From Epiperipatus broadwayi (lineage: Eukaryota > Onychophora > Udeonychophora > Euonychophora > Peripatidae): a stretch of 64,000 nt of DNA. The DNA is taken from the NCBI GenBank assembly GCA_028023455.1, contig JAQFVV010006305.1:1479001-1543000 (forward strand). Reading direction: 5' to 3'. A program made the position numbers and the translations under genes. This document shows positions 38,646 through 52,039 of the stretch, one piece after another. The stretch's first letter is position 1. Every line of letters starts with the position of its first letter. The notes under the pieces were generated by a model. The model worked only from the letters and a program-made list of their open reading frames with translations, was not told the DNA's origin and did no database searches.

Positions 38646-41600
38646 AAATATTAACAGTTTTTATTTCATATGCTTCAGATTTTTCATCTGTAATAATATT
38701 ATTTTATTTCATTTAATCGTGTAGAAACTATATAATATGAATGAATTTGGGTGAACATTTAGTGCCATTGATCTGTTAATTCATTACCAAATTAATAAAA
38801 GCAATATATAAATTATTTCACTATCAGACATCACACTGTAACGGTCAAATATGTACATTTGCGAAACAAAATCTAGAACTCCGATAAATCATCCTAAGGC
38901 CGACCAGGTTTACGGTGGTGGAAGCCACGGCTCTGGCCTAACCCTAGTTCCTCTACCATTGCTCATAGTTTACTACCTTGCGAATGACACAGTTGAGGTC
39001 ACAGCAGCATTTCTCTTCTTCACGTGGCGGCAGTAGCACATCAGCAGAACAAAAGACTGGGAACAATAGGCGTTTTATTTAGCATAACTATATAGGTATC
39101 ATGTGGTGTACTTATGACTATTAATCATTTATAAGATTTTAATAAATAATGGAAATAATTATTAAATACTAAATAATTGTGAGTCGGTGAGCAAGACTAA
39201 GACATGAAGCAAGAGTAAATTTAAAATTAATTTAATGAATTTAAAATATAAAACAATAATTTAAAACAATATTATATGTAAGTATTTGATCTCACACGCA
39301 GGTGATTAAGGATATTTACAATGTAATGGGATTCACATGCAAGTGATGAGTTTTAGAAATAATTTTGGATCGCTGAATTTACACGACTTGGTTTACATAT
39401 GTAGTCTAAATCACTTACAAGTGATTATAACTTTCTAATACAAATGTTAAAGTTTGAAGGTTTATGCATTTATATATATAGCATTTAATCACAGACAGGT
39501 GATTTTATTTTAGGTTACAATTAATTTCTTTCGCTATATATATGTGATTTTATCACTCGCAGGTGATTAAATTATAATACAATTATATTTTCATGAGCTT
39601 AATATATTTTTATAACGAGATGACTTTGCTCATGGTTATCTATGCCTAGTTTATGCTATAATAGGATTTAGATTTGCTTTAGGTTAGCGGAAGTGATAAT
39701 AAATTTTAATAAAGAACATATTTTATCTAGCACGAATAATTAATATATTCTCTACATAGTTAATATACAATTTAAATTGGATTCTAGTTCAGATCAAAGC
39801 TGAAATAATAATTATAATGGCGGGATGAACTGATTAACAGGAGCTAGACTTCAGATACTAGTGCGTATAGAAAATATATAACTCTGAGTCTTTTTGCGTC
39901 TCATATGTGCCTTATTCACGGGATTTTTACCAAGTAATGGTTCCCTACGACCGAACTCATTGCTATGATATAGGAGGCCTTTTTAGTCCGGCTGATTGAG
40001 CAATATATATAAGTGTGGGAGTCTTACGCTCTGGGTGAGTCTCATGCTCCATTTATACGAATGCAGAATGGGTTGGCGTGTACCAGTCACCATCTGAAGA
40101 AGGAAATTGCCCAAACTAAATGTAATGGTGCAGTGCGACCACATACAACCATTAAAGAAGCAGCAACAAGTGAATACGCCATGGCGTTTCATAAGGGCAC
40201 ATATGCACCACTGACTACATAATCATATTATAAACTTAAGACGCTAAAATAAGAGTTTCCTTCATGAAATTACCCTATATCAGTTCATATTATAATACTT
40301 TTAATAATACTACCTAGGAAAGTTTACGAATCCAATTTACAAAGCTATCTATATAGGCTTTAACTAGCTTAAGGAGGATTACAGCATATGGGGAAATTAA
40401 AATACAGAATCATAGATTTATACTGCATTTTATCACTTTAACTAAATATTGGTTAAAATATTAACGTTAAAAACAAATCTATTTTAGAATCATGGTACGT
40501 TTGTAATTATATCTAATTTAAGATATTTTATCCGTTTCAAAACAGAGCTTTTTAGTTTGTGTATTATTACACGTATTACATATATACGCTAGACGACATA
40601 TATGTGCGAGAGAATCTTTATTTAATTCTTGCTAATGGTTTAATTATGAATAAAGTTCGGTTTTGAATGTTTATAGCATAAACAATATATTATAACTAAA
40701 ATAATAAGATTTGGCATAGATTTAATTAAGAAATGCAATATTTAAATACGATAAAATTTCATGCAAGTGAAATTTGGAATTGGTTTTGTTTAAAATTAAG
40801 GTTATGCAAGATTCGCTGAAATATGATTGATTCAGTTTCGATAATTCTAAGTTTATAAGATTAATGACGGTAAATATTATTATTAACTTAAGATATATAA
40901 ATTAGCATAGGCATTTCAATTATTATTTTAAAACAGCTTATTGCTTATTATACGTTACTAAATTTATATAAAACATTTAGATTCTAGATTTTCGCAATTT
41001 AAAATTGAATAGCATTTAATTACTTAGAATAAGACGAATACATAACTAAATCAATCATTAATTTCTACAAGTAAACCAATACATAAAATCATAAAATCAA
41101 GTTAGTAAATGAAATGTGTTTTCAAGGCAAACAACTCATTTTGAAATAATAAATCCTAAATCAATCTATCAATGAATTTTTTAATGAATCATAAGAATAA
41201 GTAGGTTTAGAAATCAGTTTCAAATGACTTTAAATCAGGCAAGATTTTAGGGTTTAAAATAAAGTTATTAAATTCATTTACAATTTAGGCAAGTTTTAAA
41301 GATTGAGATAAAACAAAATAAAATTTACACAAGTTTAGTTTACATTATTATGATGGCCATTAGATTAAGATTTAAGCTAGCATTTTAAAGTTTAGTTTAG
41401 TGTAAAGCTTTAGGATTGAGGAGTATTTACCATTCTTCTTCTCTTTTCCTTTCGCTCTCTACTGGCAAGTTCTCTCTCCATAGCGGGACCTCTTTAAGTT
41501 CTTACATTGGTTAGGTCATGTTTCTCCGGCTCAGGTAGCTTTTCATCAGGGCAGAAGGCAAGATTTCGAGTCTATTACCTTGACATGCTGATTATTAACC

Positions 41601-42365
41601 TTATTACAGTTACAAATTAAATCTCCGTGAGAATTGAATTGATCTCCTTAAAGATGGCTGCTCTTGCTTATATAGCAATACCCCCACCCTCTCCTTCATT
41701 ATATTATTTTCTTAGATGTGTTTTCTTAGCCTATAAGATAATCACCAGGAATAGCGGGAGCCCGCTGTGTCAACTTTTAAATAGGTAAAAAAAAAACCCA
41801 GTGACATGCTGTAATTTATGCAGTTTTCTAAATTTAATTCTAAATATAATTTTAATTAATCTTATACCGGGAAAGATTAACTCTTCTGGCATCACTTTGG
41901 CTAGAAAAACAAATCTAAGATTTGTGAAAAACATTTTATTATATATATGTAACTTGACCATTCTAATTTACCGCTATATGCAGAATTATGAAATTTTGAA
42001 TGTAAATAATTTAATAAATATTTAAAATTAGAGAAAATGTAATGTTTTATATCCTATTAACATTTATTTTCTAGCATATATATAGTCCAAAGTTACACAT
42101 ACAATTCGTTTTTCATTTAATAATTATTAACAATATATATATGTGCATATTTTAGAGATTCATAACTATATAAATGAATATTTCTTTATATAGTTAATTA
42201 TACATGCAGTCACACGTGATTGTACTTATTTAGGTTTAAATTTAGCCGGGTTTTCCTAGTATTATTATTAATATATACGAGAGTTTGGTGGTGTTTATAT
42301 ATATGTGAATACTACTATAGAATATATTAGGTGAAACAGTTAGATTATACAAGCTGACTGTTTCA
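38646..42365. other. Intron 1 stretch of unidentified, partly GC-richer sequence
   Basis: Two patches with more G+C (38880-39060 and 41440-41770), a region at 39840-40220 and AT-rich filler lie here. The sharp start at about 38838 (TGTAACGGTC) looks like an LTR or transposon end, but I found no partner end or target duplication. The mid-part carries five palindromic TCAC..GTGA motifs (separate entry). No protein of this stretch matches a known family. Confidence 0.5.
39291..39569. repeat. Cluster of five TCAC-N5/6-GTGA palindromes
   Basis: Palindromic motifs of the form TCAC..GCAGGTGA occur at 39291-39307, 39331-39350, 39411-39426, 39487-39506 and 39551-39569, spaced about 42-78 bp apart in AT-rich DNA. 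The arms are conserved while the centre varies. They may be protein-binding sites or subterminal repeats of an unidentified transposon. A related site (GTCACACGTGATT) lies near 42209. Confidence 0.6.
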
Positions 42366-43031
42366 ACACGATCACCATTCTTTATGCTTACACAAGCTGT
42401 TTTTCACAGAGGCAGAACTCTTCATACAGTAGCATCGCTCAGTACAAGCCAAAATAATCAATGGATGCAGGAAGGTCTGTGCATAAAATTCCTATCTAGT
42501 GCCTACTCATTCAACACCCCCAGACTAGTTTCTAGCTTATGGCTTTCATCAGTGAAGAGCCTTGAATCCTACATCCATTTTATTAGTCTGGCTTGTACTG
42601 AGTGGCACTACTGTATGGAGAGTTTTGCCTCAATTAAAAACAGCTTGTGTAAGCATAAAGGATGGTGATCATGAAGTGTTTAATAGTTTAATATCAATCC
42701 TGCCCAATAGAATTGGATGCTGAACTGAGTTCATATCTATACAACTATATAAGCTAATGAGCATAGCTTGAAAACTTTATTGTTTTCATTTTGGACTCAA
42801 AGCATTATAGTTAGCTAAAAATATAAAAGGTGGCTGCTAGAGGATTGCATTAGATCTTAAGATCTAGGTGCAGTGTTCTCAGATCCAAGGCTTCTCACTG
42901 ATGAAAACCACAAGCTAGAAACAAGTCTGGGGATATTGAATGAGTAGGCACTAGATAGGGATTTTATGCACAAACTTTCCTGCATCCATTGATTACTCTG
43001 GTGTACACTGAGTAGTGTTACTGTATGGAGA
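42366..43031. repeat. 454 bp family array: plus head, then inverted units
   Basis: A plus-oriented piece (about 42366-42585) is followed by inverse-oriented sequence to 43031, which ends CTGTATGGAGAGTTTTG. The junction region (ATGCTTACACAAGCTG at 42386 and CAGCTTGTGTAAGCAT near 42645) pairs, so the first 300 bp can fold on itself. The inverse unit keeps CACTGATGA..GAAAC, the hammerhead-like core. The unbroken frame 42384-42668 is chance. Confidence 0.82.
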
Positions 43032-43057
43032 GTTTTGTTTCTGTATAAATTATTTCT

Positions 43058-43275
43058 CTATTTCTGCCATTTTTCATGCATTTTCCTGGCAACAAAAGTC
43101 ATTCTATGATAATTCATTGATTTTTTAAAACCACATTGAATTTCTGGTAAATATTCATCTATGATTGGAAGCCATCTATTTGATAAAATCCTTGAAAGTA
43201 CTTTACTGTTGAGAATAATAATAGTATTTCATGATAATTACTCAAGTCTCACATATTCTTATTGTCTAATAGTTA
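43058..43275 (-). mobile_element. Decayed LINE RT fragment
   Basis: Minus-strand reading gives KVLSRILSNRWLPIIDEYLP, then EIQCGFKKSMNYHRMTFVAR and KMHEKWQK, matching the RT block SKILSRIL.NRL.P..E..LPE.QCGFR.....DM.F.AR...EK that precedes motif A in many LINEs. Stops flank it on both sides. The neighbouring purine-rich stretch 43470-43870 may be further LINE debris, but I cannot place it. Confidence 0.65.
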
Positions 43276-44750
43276 ATGGCATGATATAGTGGGCATTTCT
43301 ATAAGAAATAGACAATAAGTCCTCACTCATTTACTTTACTGGAAGGGATGGCTGATATTCATATCACCGCATATTCTGCACATTGGTTTTTATTTTGTTC
43401 ATTGTGAAATATATATAGAGAAAACTTTTTATTGATTATTTAAATCAAATTAGGGGAACAATTAGATGGCAAAAGTAATAATATTGAAAATTAAAAAGTT
43501 CAATGAATATAGTAATAGTAGGTTAGAAAGATTTTATAATATGCAAATGTTTTTTTATATGTATATGTAAGATGTAGTATAGAGGTGTAGAGAATATATT
43601 AGTGCTCCATAATAATGAAAAATAAGAACAGAAAATAAATAAGTTGGTTAGAGAAAAAATATTTTAGAATTAAAGAAAAGTAAAATATATGGAAAGTATA
43701 GAGGGAGCTTATAATAATTTGACAAAAGGACTGATTTTAGATATTGAGGAAAGGTAGGTGAAAATGGAATAGGAATTTGAATTGATGTGATTTGTGAGGA
43801 AATGGAAAGGAAAGTGTAAAACATTTTTTTTGAAATATGTTAGAAAAGGGGATAAGTTGTATTGGGAAGTGGCTGAAACATAAAGATGATTTTTGGTTAT
43901 TTGATTTTATTCTTACCTATTTAAAATCCTTATTATTTTGTGTTTACATATCAAAAATTAAAATTGATAATTTGTTTATTTACAAAATATTTTGAAAATT
44001 ATTAATGTTGAAATTATTTTATGGTTTTATTTTTTAAATAACTAATGATTTAAGTAAAACTTTTGCCTTTCTTAATTTTGTATCAATACTGTTTCTTTTA
44101 CAGTTAATAATCTTAAATAGATTTAGTTATATTTATATCCAAAAAGATCTTAGAATATTTTAAACTCTTACAAGGTTGAAGCTTGGTTACTCCGCACACA
44201 TTTTTTTATATAGAACTTTTTAAATAAGCTTGCACAAAATCCATTACATTGTAATCTTCACAAGAATTAAAATTAACTTTTTGAAGTTTTTTCTATTTAT
44301 AATTATTTTAAGCATAATTTAAGAAAATTTATGTTTCAGATGTCTATTATCTTAGGTATATATATATATATTTGCTTAAATCTGATCCAGAATAAATATT
44401 AGATAATTCAAGTGAATTAATAAAATAAATTTTATTTTTTATAGAAAGTAATTTTTGTTAAAGCTTCATTGTGTCTGCAAATATATATTTGTAATTAAAT
44501 TGTATTTTATAATCATGATTATTATTTGTTTGTTATAATATTGTATAGAATTGTGTAATTCTATTGTGGTATTTAGATGTTTTATAACTATAATGTAAAT
44601 AGATTGTAATCATCCTTTTGTTTTGTTTTTTTAATTTGTAAATATTTTAATATATTGCATAATGTGTGCATGTATATTAAAAAGGTTAATAATCTAGGCT
44701 TCTTAGTCAATGTCATATATTTAAAGCAGATAGCTTACTTTGCATTTCAG
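43276..44750. other. End of COLGALT intron 1
   Basis: AT-rich intron sequence. 43470-43870 is notably A+G-rich and C-poor on the plus strand, like the LINE coding strand, but no protein match was found. The exon 2 acceptor is TTGCATTTCAG at 44740-44750. Confidence 0.6.
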
Positions 44751-44982
44751 GATAAGAAGTGATCATAATGTAGACAATACTACGGGACTTCTTCGGGAGT
44801 GGTTATCCCATGTTTCTTCAATGTATCATTCTGTTAATGAAAAAATTGTTGAATCTCCACCTACAGCTTTTGAAGGTGAAGATGGTCCACACCATTGGTC
44901 TGATAGAAGATTTAGATATATAATTGATTTACGGCAGGAAGCACTCGATGCCGCAAGAAATAATTGGGCTGAATATATATTT
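44751..44982 (+). CDS. COLGALT: Procollagen galactosyltransferase, exon 2
   Basis: The first base completes the split Trp codon of exon 1; 77 codons follow (residues 69-145). Family landmarks: IRSDHNVDNT, LLREWLSHV, YHSVNE, EDGPHHWSDRRF and ALDAARNNWAEYIF. All lie in the first GT-A-like domain, which binds the nucleotide sugar. The donor is TT|GTAAGT in phase 0. Together with exon 3 it leads into the DxD motif. Confidence 0.96.
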
Positions 44983-45252
44983 GTAAGTAAGATTTATAAT
45001 TTCTGAATACATTTTAGTTTCATATTTAGAATAGAAAGAGATTATCTCAACACTTTATGTCATTAATGTATAAGTTAATAATAGCTAACACTTATTATGG
45101 GTGATTTCTGACAAAAAGTAGCTACATTAATTACGTTATATATTTTTTATATTTATTTTCTGTTTTTTTTTTTTTTAATGTTCTATGCATGTAATTTTAA
45201 TTTAAGATTGTTGATTTAATTTCATATGTAATTATCTTGTATTTGTTTCTAG

Positions 45253-45317
45253 TTTATAGATGTTGACAATTTTTTGGAAAATAATCAGACACTGAATTTA
45301 TTAATAAAACAACAGAA
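45253..45317 (+). CDS. COLGALT: Procollagen galactosyltransferase, exon 3 (DxD motif)
   Basis: A 65 bp exon found by homology; it is too short to stand out as an open frame. It reads FIDVDNFLENNQTLNLLIKQ QK and supplies the DxD motif (Asp148-Val-Asp150), expected to coordinate the divalent metal and UDP-galactose. The acceptor is TTTCTAG and the donor AA|GTAAGT, phase 2. Intron 2 before it is only 270 bp. Confidence 0.94.
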
Positions 45318-48300
45318 GTAAGTATTTTATTATTTTTACAAATTTTAATATTATTAGTCTTTTATTGCGACATATAGATTTTTTATTTGTTTTATATGAT
45401 TAGAAGATTTTATAATGTTCAAACATTTTTTTAACATTACCATGCTTTTTCTTCCCATGATATCTTGTTATAAAGCTTGAATTATGTTTGTAATCATTTG
45501 TTGGATTATTTTCTTCATCCGGTTTAATTGTTTAAAATCTTTAAAAAGGACTCAAACTTTATTTATATTTTTCCAAATGCATCCATCTGTATAATAATAA
45601 TACTTAATTAGTATAGAACGTGGTGTTTTCGAGTGGCAGCATTCTAATCTTTTTTTCAAGTATTAATAATCCAATCAAATCAAAAATCAAATCATTGATT
45701 TTTAGAATCATGAATACTGAATTTAAGATGATGCTCAAAGACTATAGTCAGTAGAATTTTTACATGATAATCTTCTGATTTTTTCATTTCTACTTTGTAA
45801 GGGATTAACTTAATGACTGGTTTCCAAGCATTATGGATTATTCCACTAGATTGATTTCTGGGATTATTATTATTGTCATGTGATCACTTTCACGAAATTT
45901 TATTTTTATTTTTTACTGTATATTCAATATTATTGTATTTTTCTAATTGAATGTTGATTAGTACATGCATGACAAGCTATTCTAGAACATCTGGTTTTCG
46001 TCTCTGGTTGATTCAAAATATATAATAATATTGAGCAAAAAAAAAAAAGTAAAAAGATGAAAATTTAAAAAGCTGCTCACAAGATTATAGTCAATAATCC
46101 CATAAGGTAACCTAGTGTGATATTCAATAGTGTTTGGATATTACCCATTAATCTTATTTTTTAAAAAGAAAAGATGGATAAATCAGGAAGACTCGCATCA
46201 TTACATTATCTACAATTTCTATTGACTGTTGCCTTTGACAGAATAGCGTAATTGGTTAGAAAATCATCTTAAATTCAGTATTTATAATGCTAAAGATCAC
46301 TAGTTTGATATGACATTTAAAATAATGAAGAATACTTATGTGAGCAGGACATTTCATATGTAATTTCTGCATCATACCCGTGTTGAACAGATATTTTTCA
46401 GCAACTAGGAGTGAATAATTGTTTGACATCTTCATTTGCTCTTCCTTTTGAAATAGGGTTGACTTCCCAGTGACTTCTGCTAAAAACTTTGAAACCTGAA
46501 TTTAAAGTTTTAAGGATACATGTTACTTTAAAATAAAATAATTTAAAATTTTGAACATATAACTAATTCTGTAGTTGAGACACAGACAAATTCCTTTCTC
46601 CCTCAAGTCTGTTTTTCTGCTAGAAGTTCAATAATTTGTAATAGTTTCTGTAGTCTGACCTCTGATCTGTATGCTTCAACCTTTTGTACACCTAGTCATG
46701 TCACTCTTTTTAATTGATGGGAAAACCTCTTTTTATTACGTTAATTTTCCCACCTTAGGCTTTAAAGGTCAGTTTTGTATCTGTGTAATTGAACTCAAGA
46801 TAGAAACTCATTTACATATTTTTAAGATGACTTCCTGTATGAAATAATTATATTAAGAAATTTAAATTATTATGGTAAAATAAAAATACAGTGAATGAAA
46901 ATATATTGTTTTTGAAAAAGAAAATATTATATTACTGTTTCATAACTATTTTAGATTATATTAAATAACATTAGAAGTTCACTAGGGATCAATTTAATAT
47001 TTTAATTAAATTAAAAGACATTTAAAAATAATATTTTACATTGTAAAACAAAGAAGTGTAGACTAAAATTAATAAATGTAAGCATACTCACACACATGTA
47101 CATTCAAATTTTTTCACTTGAAAATAACAACTAGTTTAATGTGATAAACCAATTCTTTGTCTTTTTAATTAACTAATCTAGTTTTATCTTTACCTATTTA
47201 ATCTCAGTGATATTAGCTTAAATGAATATACTCTTGTTAATAGTTAATCTAGATAGAAATGCTCTGTTATAAGTAAGAAAATTTAACTTTGATTCTGATA
47301 TCAAAATTTAGACTAATTACTATAACTATTTAATTTAAACACTAAAATTTGATATACTAAAGACTATACTGAAACAATTTTAGTTTTAACACTAATTTCT
47401 TACTAAATAGAATAAACACATTTCTAGGTTAAACACTTGAAAACTATCTCAACCACAAACAAGTTTAAATTAATACAATAAAATATTAAAATGAATTTTA
47501 ATAATATCCAAGACTTATAAAATTACTTGAAATAATTTATAATGTAAATTGGCATCTAATTATAAAGCTTTGATAAAGTTAACTGGCAATAAAATTAAGG
47601 TAATGAAAATTTTTCTCTCTCTTTTTTTATATACTTAAACAGATTTGATAAAGCCAAAGATTACAATATATATATATTGGATTACAGAAACTTAAAAAAA
47701 AAAACTCCAGCATTTAATATTTTATTTATTTAATAAGAGATTTATGAATGCTAATGTTTTTTTGTTTATTTTTAATATAGTTTCTGCACTTCTGTTTATT
47801 TTTTTAAATTAATAGAAGTTTATTCAAACTATATATATTAGAAGCAGTGCTTTATGCTATTTCAATCTTATCTGTAAACTCTAATAGTAGTGCTACATTT
47901 ATATCCTAGAATAGACTTTAGCTATTGGTCTATAATAGAGTGAGTAGAATAAATCATTATCCCTTTTTCAAATGTGAAAAGAAAAAGAAGTCTTTTTAGT
48001 GGTGTTTGAAGCATATATATATCTTTTATAGTAGAAAAAAATTTCTTTTTAAACTTATAGATGATATATAAAAATAATGATTTGATACATGAATACTACT
48101 TTGTACATTAACAACATTTATAGATATGTATTCTAATAATTTTAATAAACCTGTAAATAAATAATATGCAGTATTGATAATATATAATAAAATTTATGCA
48201 GAAATAAACATCTAATGTATATACCATAAGTCAGACTAACTAGAATCATTTTGACAAACTTATAAAGAATGCCCCCTCTTGAATCAATGGTAATTTATTA

Positions 48301-48348
48301 GTTTGACAAAAAATGGTCCATTTATAATTAGCTTGCCATATTATTCTT
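45318..48348. other. COLGALT intron 3, first part
   Basis: AT-rich intron sequence without a coding match. A worn tRNA-like stretch lies at 46243-46315 (separate entry). 46430-46800 has more G+C and may be a decayed repeat, but I found no second copy in the window. Confidence 0.6.
46243..46315 (+). repeat. Possible tRNA-derived SINE remnant
   Basis: TAGCGTAATTGGTTAG at 46244-46259 resembles a pol III A box, and TAGTTTGATATGAC at about 46301-46314 a worn B box, at tRNA-like spacing. The acceptor and anticodon stems do not pair convincingly. A relic at best, not a functional tRNA. Confidence 0.3.
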
Positions 48349-48712
48349 ATCATCATCATTTTCAATCATTATTGATGCACTGTAGCATGAAGGTTTCTCC
48401 ATGTTTAATCCATTTTCTCTGATTTCTAATCTGTTTTCTGCACATGATCCCAACACACTTCCTTATTTCATCCATATCATATATGGGTCTTTTTCTAAAT
48501 CTTTTACAATCTCTTAGAATCAAGTTTAAGATCTCAGCTTTCTACAAATTATCATCTCTTCTAGCAATATGTTCAGCCCAACTCCACTTCAGTCTCTTAA
48601 TTATTTCAATGATGTCAGTTACGTGTGTTTGTTGTTTCAGCCATGTATTTCATTTTTATTCTCTTCTTGTTACTCCTAATATGAATCTCTCCATACTGTT
48701 CTATGGATAATA
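48349..48712 (-). mobile_element. RTE-type LINE 3' end
   Basis: On the minus strand: MERFILGVTRRE, HVTDIIEIIKRLKWSWAEHI, ARRDDN, AEILNLIPRDCKRFRKRP, then the QRKWIKHGETFMLQC region. This is the characteristic C-terminus of RTE-clade ORF2 (RVTDI..RI..LKW.WAGH.AR..D.RW...L.W.PR). It closes with a short (GAT)n tail at 48349-48360, also typical of RTE. Several stops are present. It is 5'-truncated and abuts the large inverted repeat. Confidence 0.8.
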
Positions 48713-48962
48713 AATTAGTTATTGATATTCAAAGATGTAAAACTTTATATTAGTGGTGATCTTCATAAAATATTATTTAAACCAGCTTATAATTAATTAA
48801 GAATAGATTAATTTTTGTCTGAATAATAAATTAGTATACTCTCTTTTTTTCTCCTTCACTTTCTTTGCATATCTTCATATAATCATATATATTACTTATA
48901 ATACTTCATTCATATACACTTTAATGCAAGTAATTTTCTTAAAAACTTTTTAATTTTTTTAC

Positions 48963-49005
48963 AGTTTCGACTGTCCAGCAGTCTTCATTAGAGCTACAAG
49001 ATTTG
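48963..49005 (-). ncRNA. Hammerhead-ribozyme-like core, left arm of the inverted repeat
   Basis: Minus strand reads CTAATGA, A, GACTG, CTGGA, CAGTC, GAAAC. This is the hammerhead order CTGANGA, stem II, GAAA with a five-pair stem II (GACTG/CAGTC), but the third core base is A here instead of G. The right arm keeps that G. Stems I and III do not close in what I can see, and there is an extra A before stem II. Such motifs are known in Penelope-like elements and related retroposons. Confidence 0.45.
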
Positions 49006-52000
49006 AATAATACAAATACATAATTATCATTTCACAAAATATATATATATATCTCCATCATTTTACACACATATAAAATACACACATATATACATATATA
49101 TCAAAAATACACATATTTTCTCCATATATATATACATATAAATCTATATCACCCCTAGACACATATATATAATACATATCTACATCTACATATACATATG
49201 CATATCTAATACATAGATATACCCCTTTTAAACATACATCTATACACAAATATACATACATCTATAGATATATATACAATCCTCATATATCTTTACAAAT
49301 ACACATCCATAAGTATATTCTACATACAAATATATAAAATACAAAACATATCCAATTCACCGTTTTTAAAAAAAATTTTTTTTTACCTTTTTAAACAATT
49401 TTATTTTTACTTTTTATTTTTAAAACAACCCTTTAAATATTATTCTTCTTAATATTATTTTATAATATTAATAATACTATTTTATTATTTTTTTATAATT
49501 ATCTAATATATAACATCTTTTACTTTACTATCTTTAATTTTACTTTTTATAACTTTTATCTCTATATCAGTAAATAATATTTTTTAACATTATTACCTCT
49601 ATCTTCCTTACAGTTATAACTTTAATTAAAATGACTGTTATTTCAAAATTTTCTATCTTGTTTATTCATTTAAAACAGCTCCCTTTGTTATCAATGTTAT
49701 AAACTTATAATTCTATTTAAACCTTCCAACTTCCCAATTATAATCATTAACCATATTCAAATATTATAAAATAACTACTTAACCATCATTTCACATATAA
49801 ATATACATATCAAACATCCATATTTCCTACATATATATACATCTTCACATTATCTCTATACATATAACTATTAATATATAAAAACCAATATATAAAACCA
49901 ATATATAAAACTATATTAAAATAAAAAATTAAAAAAATTTAAAAAATAACAAATCCCTACTTACATCTATACACCCACACGTATATATATCCAAAGATAT
50001 ACTTATATCCCTTAAAACATACTCTTATATATACCTATACTTATAACCCATATACATACATATACCAATCCTCCTATACATTTATACATACCCACCCACA
50101 TAAATATTCAACTTATAAATTACATATATAAATATACAAAACACATCTAATACCCCATTTTATATTACCTTTAAAACCTATTTTATTTTTACTGTTAGTT
50201 TTTCATTTTATTATCTATCTTGTTTAATTATTATCTAATACGTAATACCTTTTTACTTCCATATCTATAACACAAACCTATCCAATAGACCATTTTTTCT
50301 TACTTTTAAAACTATTTTATTATTACTTTTAGTTTTTTAAAAAATTTTCTATAACAAATTTACAAAATTTTATAAACATTTCCCTTTTATTATTTATTAT
50401 TATTATCAACTCCCTCTGTTATCAATTTTATAAAACTTATAACTCTATTTTTTAACCTATATTTATTAACAATCTTTACAAGTCTTTTATTTATATCCAC
50501 ATATTATAACTTTTAACCTATTTTCTTTTATTACTATTATTATTACCATTATTATTAATCAACCACAACAATAAACATGCTAACACCAATATCATTTCCA
50601 AACCATATTTTAATTTTATATTCAATATTTTCCTACCCATATACATATTTATATACTCCTAAAACATATGTCTATATACACTTATTTTAAATTACTAATA
50701 AGCCTATAAATCCAATACTGAACCTACCAACATAACGTTTTAAAGGTAAGAAAAAATGGTCTATTGGATAGGTTTGTGTTATAGATATGGAAGAAAAAAG
50801 GTATTATGTATTAGATAATAATTAAACAAGATAGATAATAAAATGAAAAACTAACAGTAAAAATAAAATAGGTTTTAAAGGTAATATAAAATGGGGTATT
50901 AGATGTGTTTTGTATATTTATATATGTAATTTATAAGTAAGTTGAGTATTTATGTGGGTGGGTATGTATAAATGTATAGAAAGATTGGTATATGTATGTA
51001 TATGGGTTATGAGTATAGGTATATATACGAGTATGTTTTAAGGGATATAAGTATATCTTTGGATATATACGTGTCGATGTATAGATGTAGGTAGGGATTT
51101 GTTAATTTTTTAAATTTTTTATTTTAGTATAGTTTTATATATTGGTTTTATATATTGGTTTTTATATATTAATAGTTATATGTATAGAGGTAATGTGAAG
51201 ATGTATATATATATGTAGGAAATATGGATGTTTGATATGTATATTTATATGTGAAATGATGGTTAAGTAGTTACTTTATAATATTTGAATATGGTTAATG
51301 ATTATAATTGGGAAGTTGGAAGGTTTAAATAGAATTATAAGTTTATAATATTGATAACAGAGGGAGCTGTTTTAAATGAATAAACAAGATAGAAAATTTT
51401 GAAATAACAGTCATTTTAATTAAAGTTAAAACTGTAAGGAAGATAGAGGTAATAATGTTAAAAAATATTATTTAGTGATATAGAGATAAAAGTTATAAAA
51501 AGTAAAATTAAAGATAGTAAAGTAAAAGATGTTATATATTAGATAATTATAAAAAAATAATAAAATAGTATTATTAATATTATAAAATAATATTAAGAAG
51601 AAGAATATTTAAAGGGTTGTTTTAAAAATAAAAAGTAAAAATAAAATTGTTTAAAAAGGTAAAAAAAAAAAATTTTAAAAAACGGTGAATTGGATATGTT
51701 TTGTATTTTATATATGTGTAGGTAGAATATACATATGGATGTGTATTTGTAAAGATATATGAGGATTATATATACGTCTATAGATGTATGTATATCTGTG
51801 TATAGATGTATGTTTAAAAGGGGTATGTCTATGTATTAGATATGCATATGTATATGTAGATATGGATTATATATATGTCTAGGGGTGATATAGATTTATA
51901 TGTATATATATGGAGAAAATATGTGTATATTTTGATATATATGTATATATGTGTGCATTTTATATGTGTGTAAAATGATGGAGATATATATATATTTTGT

Positions 52001-52039
52001 TTATATATATGTGTGAAATGATAATTATGTATTTGTATT

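Larger units (their letters stand above)
17951..44750 (+). other. COLGALT intron 1 (26.8 kb), transposon-filled
   Basis: Donor GTAAGT and acceptor TTGCATTTCAG give a consistent phase and restore a Trp codon. The intron has absorbed both PHD/esterase LINE copies, a hAT element, two R elements, a TIR element, three arrays of the 454 bp repeat and other LINE relics, listed separately. The stretch 17951-19264 holds nothing recognisable. Confidence 0.88.

Noticed and set aside
39291-39569. CRISPR-like array
   Set aside because: Short palindromes with irregular spacing in an animal intron, with no direct repeats of constant length and no cas genes.
42384-42668. 94-codon frame that might be a small protein
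   Set aside because: It lies wholly within a 454 bp repeat array and is not conserved in other copies (the frame at 61593-61787 diverges).
49058-49261. Tyr/Val-rich 67-codon frame
   Set aside because: A translation of TATA/CATA-rich repeat in the left arm of the inverted repeat; low-complexity artefact.
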